64,000 nucleotides of DNA from contig NC_082636.1 of the NCBI RefSeq assembly GCF_030936135.1, positions 62,001 to 126,000 on the forward strand. Reading direction: 5' to 3'. Under the pieces are notes generated by a model, which did no database searches, was not told the origin of the DNA, and saw nothing but the letters and a program-made list of their open reading frames with translations. This DNA comes from Gavia stellata (lineage: Eukaryota; Chordata; Aves; Gaviiformes; Gaviidae). Position numbers and translations under genes: made by a program. The stretch's first letter is position 1, and every line of letters starts with the position of its first letter. Of the stretch, positions 12,140 to 27,207 are shown piece by piece.

Positions 12140-13450
12140 AACTGTCCCGGCATATCCGTGGAGATCTGGTCTGCGGAGATCCTCAACGAAGAGGTGGTGG
12201 TCTTGGGGAGCTCATCTCTGGAGGTCTGGCCCACGGAGATCTCACCTACCAGGGTGCCATCCTGTGGAGATCCCACCCTACGGAGTTCTGGACCACGGAG
12301 ACCTAATCCACCAGAGTGATCCGTGGCGATGTCCCATGGAGATCTGGTCCACAAAGGTCCCATCCACCGGGATCCTATCCAGCAGGATCCCAGCCTGTGG
12401 TGGTCTGGTCCACTAAGATCCCATCGGTGGAGATCTGGTCCGTGGAAATCCCATCCGCAGAGGCGTGTTGATCTTGGCTACGGGGGATCCTGTCCGTGGG
12501 GATCTTGTCCACGGAGCGGTCGGCTGCGGAGATCATCCGTGGATATCCCATCCATGGGAATCCCTTCTACCGGCCACCTGGGCCACGGTGATCCTGGTGG
12601 AGAGATGTGGTGGGCAGAGATCTCATCCACCGGGATCCTGTCCGTGGAAGTGCCACCCATGAAGGGACAGGACACGGTGATCCCAGGCCACGGAGGTCAA
12701 TTCCGCTAGGCTTCGAACCACGGGGATCCCATCCCTGGGGATCCCTGATCCCCTCGGGACACGAGGGGCCTGGGGGACTCGCAAGGTGACACGGGGGCTC
12801 CCGAGGGGAACAGAGATCCTGGGTAGGGACGGGGGACACGTGAGGTCACGGCAGGACACGGGGTACCTGAGGGGACACAAAGGGACACGGGGACATGTGA
12901 GGGGACGTGGGAGCGCATGAGGGGACATGGGGCACATGAGGGGACACGGGGGTCCCAAAGGGAACAGAGATCCTGGGTAGGGACGGGGGACACGTGAGGT
13001 CACGGGGGGACACGGGGTACCCGAGGGGACACGAAGGGACATGGGGACATGTGAGGGGACACAGGAGCTCATGAGGGGACGTGGAGGCATGTGGGAGGAC
13101 ATGGGGCCATGTGGGGGGACATGGGAGGTCATGAGGGGACATGGGAGCGCATGAGGGGACACGGGGCACATGAGGGGGACGCAGGTACGTGAGGGGACGT
13201 GGGGGGACATGGGGGGACATGAGGGGGACATAGGGGGATATGGGGGGATGTGGGGGACCCAGGAGCCCACGGGGGGACCGGGGTGGGGGGGGAGCACATG
13301 AGGAGCCGTGGGGCACAGAAGGGGATAAGAGGTGACACGAAGAAACACGAGGGGACACGAGGGGATGTGGGGACACAGGAGGGGACACGGGGGCACCAAC
13401 GGGGACATGGGGGCACAAACGGGGACATGGGGGGACCGGTGGGGGAACCC
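12140..13450. repeat. Two adjacent minisatellites
   Basis: From 12140 to 12720 there are imperfect repeats around gagatctggtccacgg. From 12780 to 13450 there are repeats around ggggacacgtgagg, including a duplicated block at about 12790-12870 and 12960-13050. Confidence 0.75.
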
Positions 13451-13561
13451 ATGAGAGGCCCCATGGAGATGGCGGGGGGGGGGGGGTGGGTGATGACGTT
13501 AGCGCGGGGCTGGGGCTGGGTCCAACCAGTTCTCCCAGTTCCTCAGCTGCCATCTCGGGCG

Positions 13562-13585
13562 TAATTAGCGCTAATTACCTAATTA
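13562..13585. promoter_or_regulatory. Palindromic homeodomain-type TAATTA cluster
   Basis: A perfect 16-bp palindrome TAATTAGCGCTAATTA at 13562-13577 is followed by a third TAATTA at 13580-13585. TAATTA is a core site for many homeodomain proteins. It lies in a short unique stretch between minisatellites, about 3.6 kb past the KLK-B poly(A) signal. Function is inferred only from the motif. Confidence 0.35.
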
Positions 13586-13789
13586 CCCTGCGGGCCCAGG
13601 CAGAGCCAGCCTGGGCCTGCCACCCACTGTCAGGGCCACCCAGGACCTCCTGCCTCCCCCCCCTGCCACCAGCTGAGAGTGGCAGGGAGGGGACACGCCA
13701 CCCCCTGCTCCCATCCCTGTTCCCTGTCCCCTCCCAGATGTCCTCACAGCCCTGGGAGCCGCTGTGTCCAGGGTGGCCCCGGGTGACAC

Positions 13790-14080
13790 AAGAGGTGGCA
13801 GTGCCCTGGGTGACATGGTAGGTGGCCCTGGTTGACACATGGAGTGGCAGCAGCGTGGGTGGCAGTGCCCTGGGTGACACAAGGGGGTGGCAGTGCCCTG
13901 GGTGACACAAGGGGGTGGCAGCGGCCTGGGTGACCCCGGGTGCGGTGGGGGGGTGGCCCTGATTGACACACGGGCTGGCAACACCGTGGGTGACAGTGCC
14001 CTGGGTGACGCAGGGGTTGGCTCAGGGGACACGGGTGACACAGGGGTGGTGGTGTCGGGTGCCAGGGGTGTCAGTGTCTT
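13790..14080. repeat. Minisatellite of ggtggcagtgccctgggtgac type
   Basis: About ten imperfect copies, about 30 bp apart, sharing gccctgggtgacac and ggtggca. Confidence 0.7.
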
Positions 14081-14329
14081 GGATGCGGTGGCAGTGGCCA
14101 CACTCCAGCTGTTGCCGGCACGGTGGTGGCATGGACATGCACCCACTTGCCTTCGGGATCCCATGAATTCACCCCCCTCCACGGTCCCACACGGACCTGG
14201 AGACCTCCTTTGTGCACCCGTGGTTGCCAGTCCGTGTCTCCTTCCCCGCTGGTGGCTCATCTTCACGGCCAGCAGGACCACGTTCCGTGGTGGTCCTTTT
14301 GGCTCACCTAAGGGATGGTTCGACGTCAC

Positions 14330-15300
14330 CTCCATGGACAGGGTGACTTACGGGACCCCACGGACCTGGCTGTGTCACCTACACCTCCATGAACACCTTG
14401 ACCCAAGGGCGACAGTGGCCAGACCTCCATGGCCTTGTTGCATAGACCCCAACAATGTGACACGTTAGGTAGACCCCAATGTACCTTCAGAAACATGTTG
14501 ATAGATCCCAGTGGACACGTTGACCAGACCTTCATGAACAAGTTGACCAGATCTCCGCGGATGCATTGACGAGATCTCCATGAACACGTTGACCACACCT
14601 TCATGAACACATCGATCAGACCTCCGTGGACATATTGACCAGACCTCCATGGACATATTGACCAGACCTCCGTGGACACGTTGACCAGATCTCTGTGGAT
14701 GCATTGACGAGATCTCCATGAACACGTTGACCAAATCTCCATGAACACATTGACCAGACCTCCATGGACATATTGACCAGATCTCCATGAACACATTGAC
14801 CAGACCTCCATGGACACATTGACCAGACTTCCATGAACATGTTGACCAGACCTCCATGGACACGTTGACCAGACCTCCGTGGACACATTGACCGGACCTC
14901 CATGCACATATTGACCAGATCTCCATGAACACGTTGACCAGACCTCCATGGACACGTTGACCAAACCTCCATGAACACATTGATCAGACCTCCATGCACA
15001 TATTGACCAGATCTCCATGAACACGTTGATCAGACCTCCGTGAACACATTGACCAGACCTCTGTGGACACGTTGACCAGACCTCCATGAACACGTTGACC
15101 AGACCTCCATGAACACGTTGATCAGACCTCCGTGAACACATTGACCAGACCTCCATGAACACGTTGACCAGACCTCCATGGACATATTGACCAAATCTCC
15201 GTGAACACATTGATCAGACCTCCATGAACATGTTGACCAGACCTCCATGGACACGTTGACCAGACCTCCGTGGACATGTTGATGAGATCCCAGTAGGCAC
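14330..15300. repeat. 23-bp minisatellite
   Basis: About 40 copies of a 23-bp unit around tgaccagacctccatgaaca. Three units make 69 bp, producing a spurious 23-residue repeat in minus-strand ORFs. Confidence 0.9.
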
Positions 15301-15304
15301 CTTG

Positions 15305-16270
15305 ACCAGCCCTCCACGGACAATGGACAAACTGGAGTTGCCTGTGCCGGAGCCCGATGTGGCAGCCCACCAGAGCCGACGGCCACCAACGTGGGACCCT
15401 CCAAGTCAAACCTCCTTCACGGGATGCTGAAAGGTGGTTGAACCATCCCGTGAAGTGCTGAGCGAGAGCTGGAACTCACCGGTGGCCACCGGTGGCCCCA
15501 GCAATGACGGGCAATTGCTCCACCACCTCCCTGGGGATTTGGACCTGGACCAAAGCCTCTTTCCCCACCGCGGCGGCCAGACAAGGCCCACACCCTCCAA
15601 CGCGCCGGGCCTGGGCCACGTGGGGAAAGAGGGAGGGGTGACACCTTGCGCAAGGCCGCCGGCGTCGCTCCCTGCCTCGCTGAGCCACGGGGGACGACAC
15701 GTGATGGTGTGACCTTGCCAGGTCTCCTCTCGCACCGGGGAAGGCATCGAGGTACTTTTGTAGCCCTCCAACCCCTCCGCCACGTCCTGGAGACACGGGA
15801 TGGTGAAACCGGGCTGGCACCGCTCTCCAGCACACCCCACCACCAAGATGGGACCGTGGTGACCCCATGGAGGGGAAAAATCCTGCCCGCCCCCAAAAAA
15901 TAGAGGCCTCAGCTCCATGTGAACGGGTAAATTTGGCCTCCAGCGGGTGATTTCTTCCCGAGCCAACGTGGCCTGGGTGGATGCTCCCCGTCGGGGAGGC
16001 GAAACAGCCCTGATCTGCTGCCAGTTTACCCCAGGTGGGGAAATTTGGCCCCTTCTGCTCCCGCTGAGTCACGGAGAAATTTCTCCCCTCTGGAAACGGG
16101 AAGTCCTCCCCCGGCCACGCGTTGACCCACGGATATGGGGTTGGGACGGAGGCGTCAAGGAGGGTGCGGCTCCGGGGCACTGTGAGGGCTTGTTGCTCTT
16201 GCGGGGGGACACCGAGTTGGATTTTGTTCCCCCCATGGTGGGGCAAAGAGCAATGGGTGACCCCGAAGCA
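15305..16270 (-). other. Unique spacer with an unassigned open frame
   Basis: The minus strand is open for 186-275 codons in two frames here, and one frame reaches a consensus donor (CG|GTGAGT at 15480-15474). I recognise no domain, initiator context or partner exon. The neighbouring minus-strand genes do not need an exon here. It could be a lineage-specific exon, but chance openness in GC-rich DNA is more likely. Confidence 0.25.
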
Positions 16271-16274
16271 GCCA

Positions 16275-17010
16275 ACAGGTCTGCCCCACGGCGGGGTCAA
16301 CAAGTCTACTGCAGTGGGGTCAACAAGTCTACTGCAGTGGGGTCAACAGGTCTACCCCACGGTGGTCTGCCCCATGGTGGGGCCAACGGATCTGCCCCAC
16401 GGTGACGTCAACAGGCCTATGGCAGTGGGGTCAACAGGTCTAACTCATGGTGGTCTGCCCCATGGTGGTCTGCCCCACGGCGGGGTCAACAAGTCTACTG
16501 CAGTGGGGTCAACAGGTCTACCCCACGGTGGTCTGCCCCATGGTGGGGCCAACGGATCTGCCCCACGGTGACGTCAACAGGCCTATGGCAGTGGGGTCAA
16601 CAGGTCTAACTCATGGTGGTCTGCCCCATGGTGGTCTGCCCCACGGCGGGGTCAACAAGTCTACTGCAGTGGGGTCAACAGGTCTACCCCACGGTGGTCT
16701 GCCCCATGGTGGGGCCAACAGATCTGCCCCACGGTGAGGTCAACAGGCCTACGGCAGTGGGGTCAACAGGTCTAACTCATGGTGGTCTGCCCCATGGTGG
16801 TCTGCCCCACGGCGGGGCCAGCAGGTCTGCCCCACGGTGACGTCAACAGGCCTACAGCAGTGGGGTCAACAGGTCTACCCCACGGTGGTCTGCCCCATGG
16901 TGGGGCCAACGGATCTGCCCCACGGTGACGTCAAGAGGCCTACGGCAGTGGGGTCAACAGGTCCACCCCACGGTGGAGTCAATGGGTCTACCCCATGACA
17001 GGGCCAACAG
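16275..17010. repeat. Minisatellite with ~166-bp higher-order unit
   Basis: Words such as ggtctgccccacggtgg and ggggtcaacaggtcta are arranged in a higher-order unit of about 166 bp, repeated roughly three times and then degenerating. It sits just past the 3' end of KLK-B. Confidence 0.85.
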
Positions 17011-17139
17011 GTCTACCCCAAAGACGGTGACCTGGGTCTTCTCCTGCCCCTCTGAGACCTGGGGCAACTCGGGACACCTTCACCTGCCAGGGCCGGGCTC
17101 CACCCCTTAAAAACCTGGTGAAAAGCCACCTCGAAAAAC

Positions 17140-17145
17140 TTTATT
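17140..17145 (-). terminator. KLK-B poly(A) signal AATAAA
   Basis: AATAAA on the minus strand, 185 bases after the KLK-B stop codon. It implies a short 3' UTR. Confidence 0.8.
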
Positions 17146-17329
17146 CATCGACTTCTCAACGGGGCCCTGCGCTCAAATCCCTGCCCGCCCCCTCCCTCCC
17201 CAGGGCACGTGCCCCAGCGCTCGGACCGGCCGGCTCTGGGGACCTTCATCAGGGAGGAGGAGGAGGAAGAGGAGGAGTGGGGTCCATCCCATGGCCGTTG
17301 GGTCTGGGGATGGATTGGGGACGGGGGGC

Positions 17330-20459
<3,130 letters not shown>

Positions 20460-20499
20460 GCCGGAGGGCCGGGAGCTGCGGGGAGATGGCGAGGGGGTG

Positions 20500-20585
20500 A
20501 GTCAGGGTGGGGGTCAGGGTGGGGGTCAGGGTGGGGGGTCAGGGTGGGGGTCAGGGTGGGGGTCAGGGTGGGGGGTCGGGGTGGG
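20500..20585 (+). repeat. GGGTGGGGGTCA repeats, G-quadruplex candidate
   Basis: About seven copies of a 12-bp unit with runs of three and five G on the plus strand, just upstream of the KLK-B first coding exon within the 5' UTR intron. Confidence 0.7.
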
Positions 20586-20629
20586 GACATGGACCTTTGG
20601 GGACAGGGGGTGTCGGGAGGACAGGAGGT

Positions 20630-21830
20630 AAATGAGGGTGGGGGGAAGGAGGGGAGGGAGGGTGGGAAAGGGGGGAGGGAGGATGGGAAAAGGGGGAAGG
20701 AAAAGGGGGAAGGGAGGTGGGAAAAGAGGGAAGGGAGGACAGGAAAGGGGTAAGAGAGGACGGGAAAGAGGGAAGGGAAAAGGGGGAAGGGAGGTGGGAA
20801 AAGGGGAAGGGAGGTAGGAAAAGAGGGAAGGAAGGACAGGAAAGGGGGAAGGGAAAAGGGGGAAGGGAGGATGGGAAAGGGGAAAGGGAAAAGGGGGAAG
20901 GGAGGATGGGAAAGGGGAAAGGGAGGACAGGAAAGAAGGAATGGAAAAGGGGGAAGGGAGGATGGGAAAAGAGGGAAGGGAAAAGAGGGGAGGGAGGTGG
21001 GAAAAGAGGGAAGGGAGGTGGGAAAAGAGGGAAGGGAGGACAGGAAAGGGGAAAGGGAGGATGAGAAAGAAGGAAGGGAAAAGGGGGAAGGGAGGACAGG
21101 AAAGGGGGCAAGGAAAAGGGGGAAGGGAGGATGGGAAAGAGGAAAGGGAAGGCAGGAAAGAAGGAATGGAAAAGGGGGAAGGGAGGATGGGAAAAGAGGG
21201 AAGGGAGGACAGGAAAGGGGAAAGGGAGGATGAGAAAGAAGGAAGGGAAAAGGGGGAAGGGAGGACAGGAAAGGGGGCAAGGAAAAGGGGGAAGGGAGGA
21301 TGGGAAAAAAGGGAAGGGAAAAGAGGGAAGGCAGGACGGGAAAGAAGGAGGGGAAAAGGGGGAAGGGAGGATGGGAAAGGGGGAAGGGAGGACGGGAAAG
21401 GGGGAAGGAAAAAGGGGGAAGGGTGGATGGGAAAAGAGGGAAGGGAGAAGAGGGAAGGGAGGTGGGAAAAGAGGGAAGGGAGGACAGGAAAGGGGAAAGG
21501 GAGGATGAGAAAGAAGGAAGGGAAAAGGGGGAAGGGAGGACGGGAAAGGGGGAAAGGAAAAGGGGGAAGGGAGGATGGGAAAGAGGAAAGGGAAGGCAGG
21601 AAAGAAGGAATGGAAAAGGGGGAAGGGAGGATGGGAAAAGAGGGAAGGGAAAAGGGGGAAGGGAGGACGGGAAAGGGGGAAGGCAAAAGGGGGAAGGGAG
21701 GATGGGAAAAGAGGGAAGGGAAAAGGGAGGATGGGAAAGGGGGAAGGAGGACGGGAAAGGGGGAAGGGAAAAGGGAGGATGGGAAAGGGGGAAGGGAGGG
21801 GAGGGGAGGACAAGGGAGGACGAGAAAGCG
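20630..21830. repeat. Polypurine minisatellite in the KLK-B 5' UTR intron
   Basis: About 1.2 kb of plus-strand purines in gggaaaagggggaagggagga-type units with few pyrimidines. It fills the intron between the predicted non-coding exon and the first coding exon. The large minus-strand ORFs rich in Pro, Phe and Ser are artefacts. Confidence 0.92.
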
Positions 21831-21996
21831 GAGAGGGCGAGAGGGAGGGCAGGGGGAGGGACGAGAGAAGCCGGGATGGCCGGAGCCGCCCTGACTCCCC
21901 CTCGGGGCACTCCAGGGACCCCCCACCCTCTCCCCCCACCCCAAAATGGGTGCCACCCCCCCCCCCCCCCCAACCCCCAGGGCCCCATCTTCCTAC

Positions 21997-22099
21997 CGAG
22001 GGCTGGCGTGGGGCCGGGAGGCCACGGGGAGGGGAGTTTCCACGGGAGCGCGGCCGCGGGCGCGTCTTCCTCCTGCCACGGCCAAGGCCGGGTTTTTAT
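21997..22099 (-). promoter_or_regulatory. Predicted KLK-B promoter and 5' non-coding exon
   Basis: On the minus strand ATAAAAAC at 22099-22092 could serve as a TATA box. A donor CTCG|GTAGGA at 21997/21996 would end a non-coding exon of about 70 nt that splices to 20475. The arrangement parallels KLK-A. Support is motif-level only. Confidence 0.45.
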
Positions 22100-22229
22100 C
22101 TGGGGCCGGAGGAGGAAACGGCTTCCTCCGCCTTCTCCTCTAATCCGGCACCTTCCGCCAGGCTCCGGGAAACCCGTGGCGTGGGGTGGCCCCACGGGGT
22201 GGGTGGGTGGGGGAAAGGGGTGGGAGGAG

Positions 22230-24010
22230 GATGGTGGAGAGGGCACCGGGATGTGGCTCTGGTGGGGGTCGAGCCCAAAACGTGGCTCCTTGACGGGTGT
22301 CGGAACCTGGAGCTGGAGGAGGATGGTTGAGGGGACACCGGGACACATCTCCAGTGGGATCGAGCCCAAAACGTGGCTCCTCACCGGAGACGGGACCTTC
22401 ATTGGGCAGTTGAGGGGACACCGGGACACATCTCCAGGGAGTTGACCCCAAAACGTGGCTCCTCACCAGAGATGGGACCTTCGTTGGGCAGTTGAGGGGA
22501 CACCGGGACACGTCTCCGTGAGGACCTCGACAAAACGTGGCTCCTCACCGGAGACGGGACCTTCGTTGGGCAGATGAGGGGACACCGGGACTCATCTCCA
22601 GGGGTTCGACCACAAAATGTGGCTCCTTGACGGGTGTCGGAACCTGGAGCTGGAGGAGGATGGTTGAGGGGACACCGGGACACATCTCCAGTGGGATCGA
22701 GCCCAAAACGTGGCTCCTCACTGGAGACGGGACCTTCGTTGGGCAGTTTGAGGGGACACCGGGACACATCTCCAGGGAGTTGACCCCAAAACGTGGCTCC
22801 TCACCGGACACGGGACCTTCGTTGGGCAGTTTGAGGGGACACCGGGACACATCTCCAGTGGGATCGAGCCCAAAACGTGGCTCCTCCACCGGACACTGGG
22901 ACCTTCGTTGGGCAGTTGAGGGGACACCGGGGACACATCTCCAGGGGGTCAATCCCAAAACGTGGCTCCTTGATGGGTGTCGGAACCTGGAGCTGGAGGA
23001 GGATGGTTGAGGGGACACCAGGACACGTCTCCAGTGGGATCGAGCCCAAAACGTGGCTCCTCACCAGACACGGGTTGGGCAGTTGAGGGGACACCGGGAC
23101 ATGTCTCCAGGGGGGTCAATCCCAAAACGTGGCTCCTTGACGGGTGTCGGAACCTGGAGCTGGAGGAGGATGGTTGAGGGGACACCAGGACACGTCTCCA
23201 GTGGGATCGAGCCCAAAACGTGGCTTCCTCACTGGAGACGGGACCTTCGTTGGGCAGTTGAGGGGACACCGGGACACATCTCCGGAGGGTCAATCCCCAA
23301 AACGTGGCTCCTCACCGGACATGGGACAAGGGTTGGGCAGTTGAGGGGACACCAGGACACATCTCCAGGAGGTTCGACCCCAAAACGTGGCTCCTCACTG
23401 GAGACGGGACCTTCGTTGGGCAGTTGAGGGGACACTGGGACTCATCTCCAGGGCATCAATCCCAAAACGTGGCTCCTTGACGGGTGTCGGAACCTGGAGC
23501 TGGAGGAGGATGGTTGAGGGGACACCGGGACACGTCTCCAGTGGGATCGAGCCCAAAACGTGGCTCCTCACCGGAGACGGGACCTTCGTTGGGCAGTTGA
23601 GGGGACACCGGGACACTCTCCAGGGGGTCAATCCCAAAACGTGGCTCCTTGACGGGTGTCAGAACCTGGAGCTGGAGGAGGATGGTTGAGGGGACACCGG
23701 GACACGTCTCCAGTGGGATCGAGCCCAAAACGTGGCTCCTCACCGGACACAGGACAAGGGTTGGGCAGTTGAGGGGACACCGGGACATGTCTCCAGTGGG
23801 ATCGAGCCCCAAAACGTGGCTCCTCACCGGAGATGGGACCTTCGTTGGGCAGTTGAGGGGACACCGGGGACACATCTCCGGAGGGTCAATCCCAAAACGT
23901 GGCTCCTCACCGGACACGGGACAAGGGTTGGGCAGTTGATGGGACACCGGGGACACATCTCCGGAGGGTCAATCCAAAACGTGGCTCCTCACCGGACACA
24001 GGCCCAGGAT
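22230..24010. repeat. ~83-bp minisatellite upstream of KLK-B
   Basis: About 20 copies with a period near 83 bp (for example 22341, 22424, 22506). They share gagcccaaaacgtggctcct and ggacaccgggacacatctcc. A variant ending in cggaacctggagctggagg is interspersed, giving a mixed higher-order pattern. Confidence 0.9.
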
Positions 24011-24099
24011 TGGGCCGAGAGGTGCTGGGGCGTGGCTCTGGTGGGGGTCAACCCCAAAACCGTGGCTCCTCATTGGACGCAGGACCGGGGTCAGCTGAG

Positions 24100-24490
24100 G
24101 ACAGGCCACGACGTGGCTCGCCCTTTGCCCCGCCCCTTTTTGCCCCGTCTCCCCGCCCCCCCCCCCCCGGCCTCTCTCCATCCTCCCCTCCCCCCCCCTC
24201 CCCAGTTGCTCCCAGTTCAACCCACAGCACCTTGGTGGACCCGCCCAGTTGGCCACGCCCGGCCCCGCCCGGCCCCCGCCCGGGATCCACCGGCTGGAGC
24301 GAGTCTACCAGTTCTCCCACCATCCCAGTTGAACCCCGTCACTGGGTTGAACTGGGCGGGGCCGGGTGGACGCAACCCCGCCGGATTAGTCGGGACTCGC
24401 CCTGGGCCCCCCCACGGCGGCCAATCAGCTTTGAGCTCATTAAGAGGCGCCGTAACGAGCTCAGGGGTTAATTGAGCTCCGGGCTGTGAT
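24100..24490. promoter_or_regulatory. Promoter-like GC island without an assigned gene
   Basis: Unique sequence with several CCGCCC/GGGCGG Sp1-type boxes and a CCAATCAG box at 24421-24428. There are three GAGCTC sites at 24433, 24457 and 24474, and AT-rich homeodomain-like words (GTTAATTGAG, GATTAAC). A 13-bp inverted repeat with one mismatch (24324-24336 and 24344-24356) could form a hairpin. It lies 2.1 kb before the CREMP promoter and 2 kb before that of KLK-B. No transcript start is assigned. Confidence 0.35.
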
Positions 24491-24499
24491 TAACGTGGG

Positions 24500-25103
24500 C
24501 CGGCAGGGAGCCCCCCCAACTCTGCCCCATATGTGGGGGGGCCCCGCCCCGAACTCTGCCCCCAACAAGGGGTGACCCCGAACTCTGCCCCCCAACAAGA
24601 GACCCTTAACTCTGCCCCACAACCAGGAGCCCCCCAACTCTGCCCCACACATGTAGGTGCACCCCGAACTCTGCCCCCCAACAAGGACACAACCTTATCT
24701 CTGCCCCCCAACAAGGAGACCCTGAACTCTGCCCCCCAACAAGACCCTTAACTCTGCCCCACAACCAGGAGCCCCGCAACTCTGCCCCACACATGTAGGT
24801 GCACCCCGAACTCTGCCCCCCAACAAGGACACAACCTTATCTCTGCCCCCCAACAAGGAGACCCTGAACTCTGCCCCCCAACAAGACCCTTAACTCTGCC
24901 CCACAACCAGGAGCCCCCCAACTCTGCCCCACACATGTGGGTGCACCCCGAACTCTGCCCCCCAACAAGGACACAACCTTATCTCTGCCCCCCAACAAGG
25001 AGACCCTGAACCTCTGCCCCCAACAAGACCCTTAACTCTGCCCCACAACCAGGAGCCCCCCAACTCTGCCCCACACATGTGGGTGCACCCCAAAATCTGC
25101 CCA
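24500..25103. repeat. 142-bp satellite truncated by the gap
   Basis: Four copies of a unit of about 142 bp, itself made of aactctgccccccaacaagg words. The array runs into the N gap, so its true length is unknown. Confidence 0.9.
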
Positions 25104-25303
25104 NNNNNNNNNNNNNNNNNNNNNNNNNNNNNNNNNNNNNNNNNNNNNNNNNNNNNNNNNNNNNNNNNNNNNNNNNNNNNNNNNNNNNNNNNNNNNNNNN
25201 NNNNNNNNNNNNNNNNNNNNNNNNNNNNNNNNNNNNNNNNNNNNNNNNNNNNNNNNNNNNNNNNNNNNNNNNNNNNNNNNNNNNNNNNNNNNNNNNNNNN
25301 NNN
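25104..25303. other. Assembly gap (200 N)
   Basis: Exactly 200 N, between two unrelated repeats. Frames drawn across it are meaningless. Confidence 1.
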
Positions 25304-26340
25304 TGATGAATGGAGGGAGGGATGGACAGAGGGATGGTTGGAGGGATGGAGGGAGGGGGAGAGGGAGAGAGGGGTGGAGGGATGGGTGGAGGGAGGGATG
25401 GAGGGATGGGTGGAGGGATGGAGGGATCATTGGAGGGATGGTTGGAGGGATGGTTGGAGGGATGGAGGGTGGGGGAGAGGGAGAGAGGGGTGGAGGGATG
25501 GGTGGAGGGAGGGATGGAGGGGTGAACAGAGGGAGGGAGGGAGGAATGAGTTGAGGGATCATTGGAGGGAGGGAGGGAGGGAGGGATGGTCAGAGATGAA
25601 TGATTGGAGGGATGGATGGACAGACAGACAGACGGAGGGAGGGAGGGATGGGTGGACAGATGGACGGAGGGATGGGTGGAAGGAGAGAGGGAGGGAGGGA
25701 GGGAGGGAGAGGTGGAGGGATGGACAGAGGGATGAATCACTGGAGGGACGGACGGTTGGAGGGAGCGTTGGGTGGATGGATGGAGCGGGGGTGGAGAGAA
25801 GGATGGACAGACGGACGGATGGACAGATGGATGGAGGGGTGGTTGGATGGAGAGAAGGATGGACAGACAGACGGATGGATGGAGGGGTGGTTGGGTGGAG
25901 ATATGGACGGACAGATGGACAGATGGATGGAGAGGTGGTTGGATGGAGCTATGGATGGACAGACGGACGGATGGATGGAGGGGTGGTTGGACGGAGATAT
26001 GGATGGACAGACAGACAGATGAATGGAGGGGTGGTTGGATGGAGATATGGACGGAAGGACAGACGGATGGATGGAGGGGTGGTTGGATGGAGCTATGGAC
26101 GGACAGATGGACAGATGGATGGAGGGGTGGTTGGATGGAGATATGGACGGACAGATGGACAGATGGATGGAGGGGTGGTTGGATGGAGATATGGACAGAC
26201 AGACGGATGGATGGAGGGGTGGCTGGGTGGAGATATGGATGGACAGACGGACAGATGGATGGCGGTATGGATGGACAGATGGATGGAGGGATGGAAGGAT
26301 CATTGGCTGGACATACGGACGGACAGACGGACGGACAGCG
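25304..26340. repeat. GGATGGA/GGACAGAC array
   Basis: Purine-rich array of gggatgg words grading into units of about 56-60 bp with ggaggggtggttggatggag and atggacagacagacgg. No coding content. Confidence 0.9.
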
Positions 26341-26535
26341 GCACCCACGGGTGGACAGATGGACGGAGGGGGAGACCCCAGAGGACCCACCCCACCACCA
26401 CCAGCCCCACCCGCCGCCCCACTGGCGCCAGCCTGGACCCAGAGCCGTCCAGCCCCAGATCTTATCTCTGCCCTGGGGCCAGGGTGCCCCCAGGCCCCGC
26501 CCCCTCCACAGGGACCAGTGGGGCGGCACTGGGAG

Positions 26536-26633
26536 GGGGGCGGAGCCAGCACGCCATTGGTTGACGCCACCCCATTGGCCCCTACAAAAACCCGGAGCCT
26601 TTGGAGGAGTCACAGCCCCGTGGCCCCGGGAAG
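26536..26633 (+). promoter_or_regulatory. CREMP core promoter and 5' non-coding exon
   Basis: A GC box (GGGGGCGGAGCC) lies at about 26536, with two inverted CCAAT boxes (ATTGG at 26556-26560 and 26574-26578). TACAAAAAC at 26583-26591 could be a weak TATA element. A donor AAG|GTGAGT at 26633/26634 ends a short non-coding exon that would splice to 27208. The transcription start near 26612 is inferred from spacing. Confidence 0.6.
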
Positions 26634-26644
26634 GTGAGTCCTGG

Positions 26645-27160
26645 ACACCTGGGTCCCCTGTCCAGCTGTGGGGTCTATGGGGCAGGGTCTATGGGGTGGA
26701 GTGGGGCAGGGTGCGTTCCGGACGCCTGGGTCCTCTTTCCTTTCTGGGGGTCTATGGGGCAGGGTGGGTCCCCGGACACCTGGGTCCCCTGCCCTGCTAT
26801 GGGGTCTATGGGGCAGGGTGGGTCCCTGGACACCTCGGTCCCCTGCTCTGCTATGGGGTCTATGGGGCAGGGTGGGTCCCTGGACGCCTGGGTCCCCTGT
26901 CCTGCTATGGGGTCTATGGGGCAGAGTGGGTCCCCGGACGCCTGGGTCCCCTGTCCTGCTATGGGGTCTATGGGGCAGGGTGGGTCCCCAGACGCCTGGG
27001 TCCCCTGTCCAGCTGTGGGGTCTATGGGGCAGGGTGGGTCCCGAGCGCCGGGGTCCCCTGTCCAGCTGTGGGGTCTATGGGGCAGGGTGGGTCCCCGGAT
27101 GCCTGGGTCCCCTGCCCTGCTATGGGGTCTGTGGGGCAGAGTGGGTCCCGGGCGCCTGGG
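26645..27160. repeat. 54-bp minisatellite in the CREMP 5' UTR intron
   Basis: About nine copies of a 54-bp unit around gggtctatggggcagggtgg. As 54 is a multiple of 3, the array stays open in frame and makes an 18-residue artefactual repeat. Confidence 0.9.
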
Positions 27161-27207
27161 TCCCCCCACCCCCTTTCTCACGGTCCTCTCTCCAACGTGT
27201 GGGGCAG

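Noticed and set aside
14326-15210. Minus-strand ORF with 23-residue VHGGLVNVFMEVWS repeat
   Set aside because: It is produced by the 23-bp minisatellite (three units per period). No signal, domain or exon structure.
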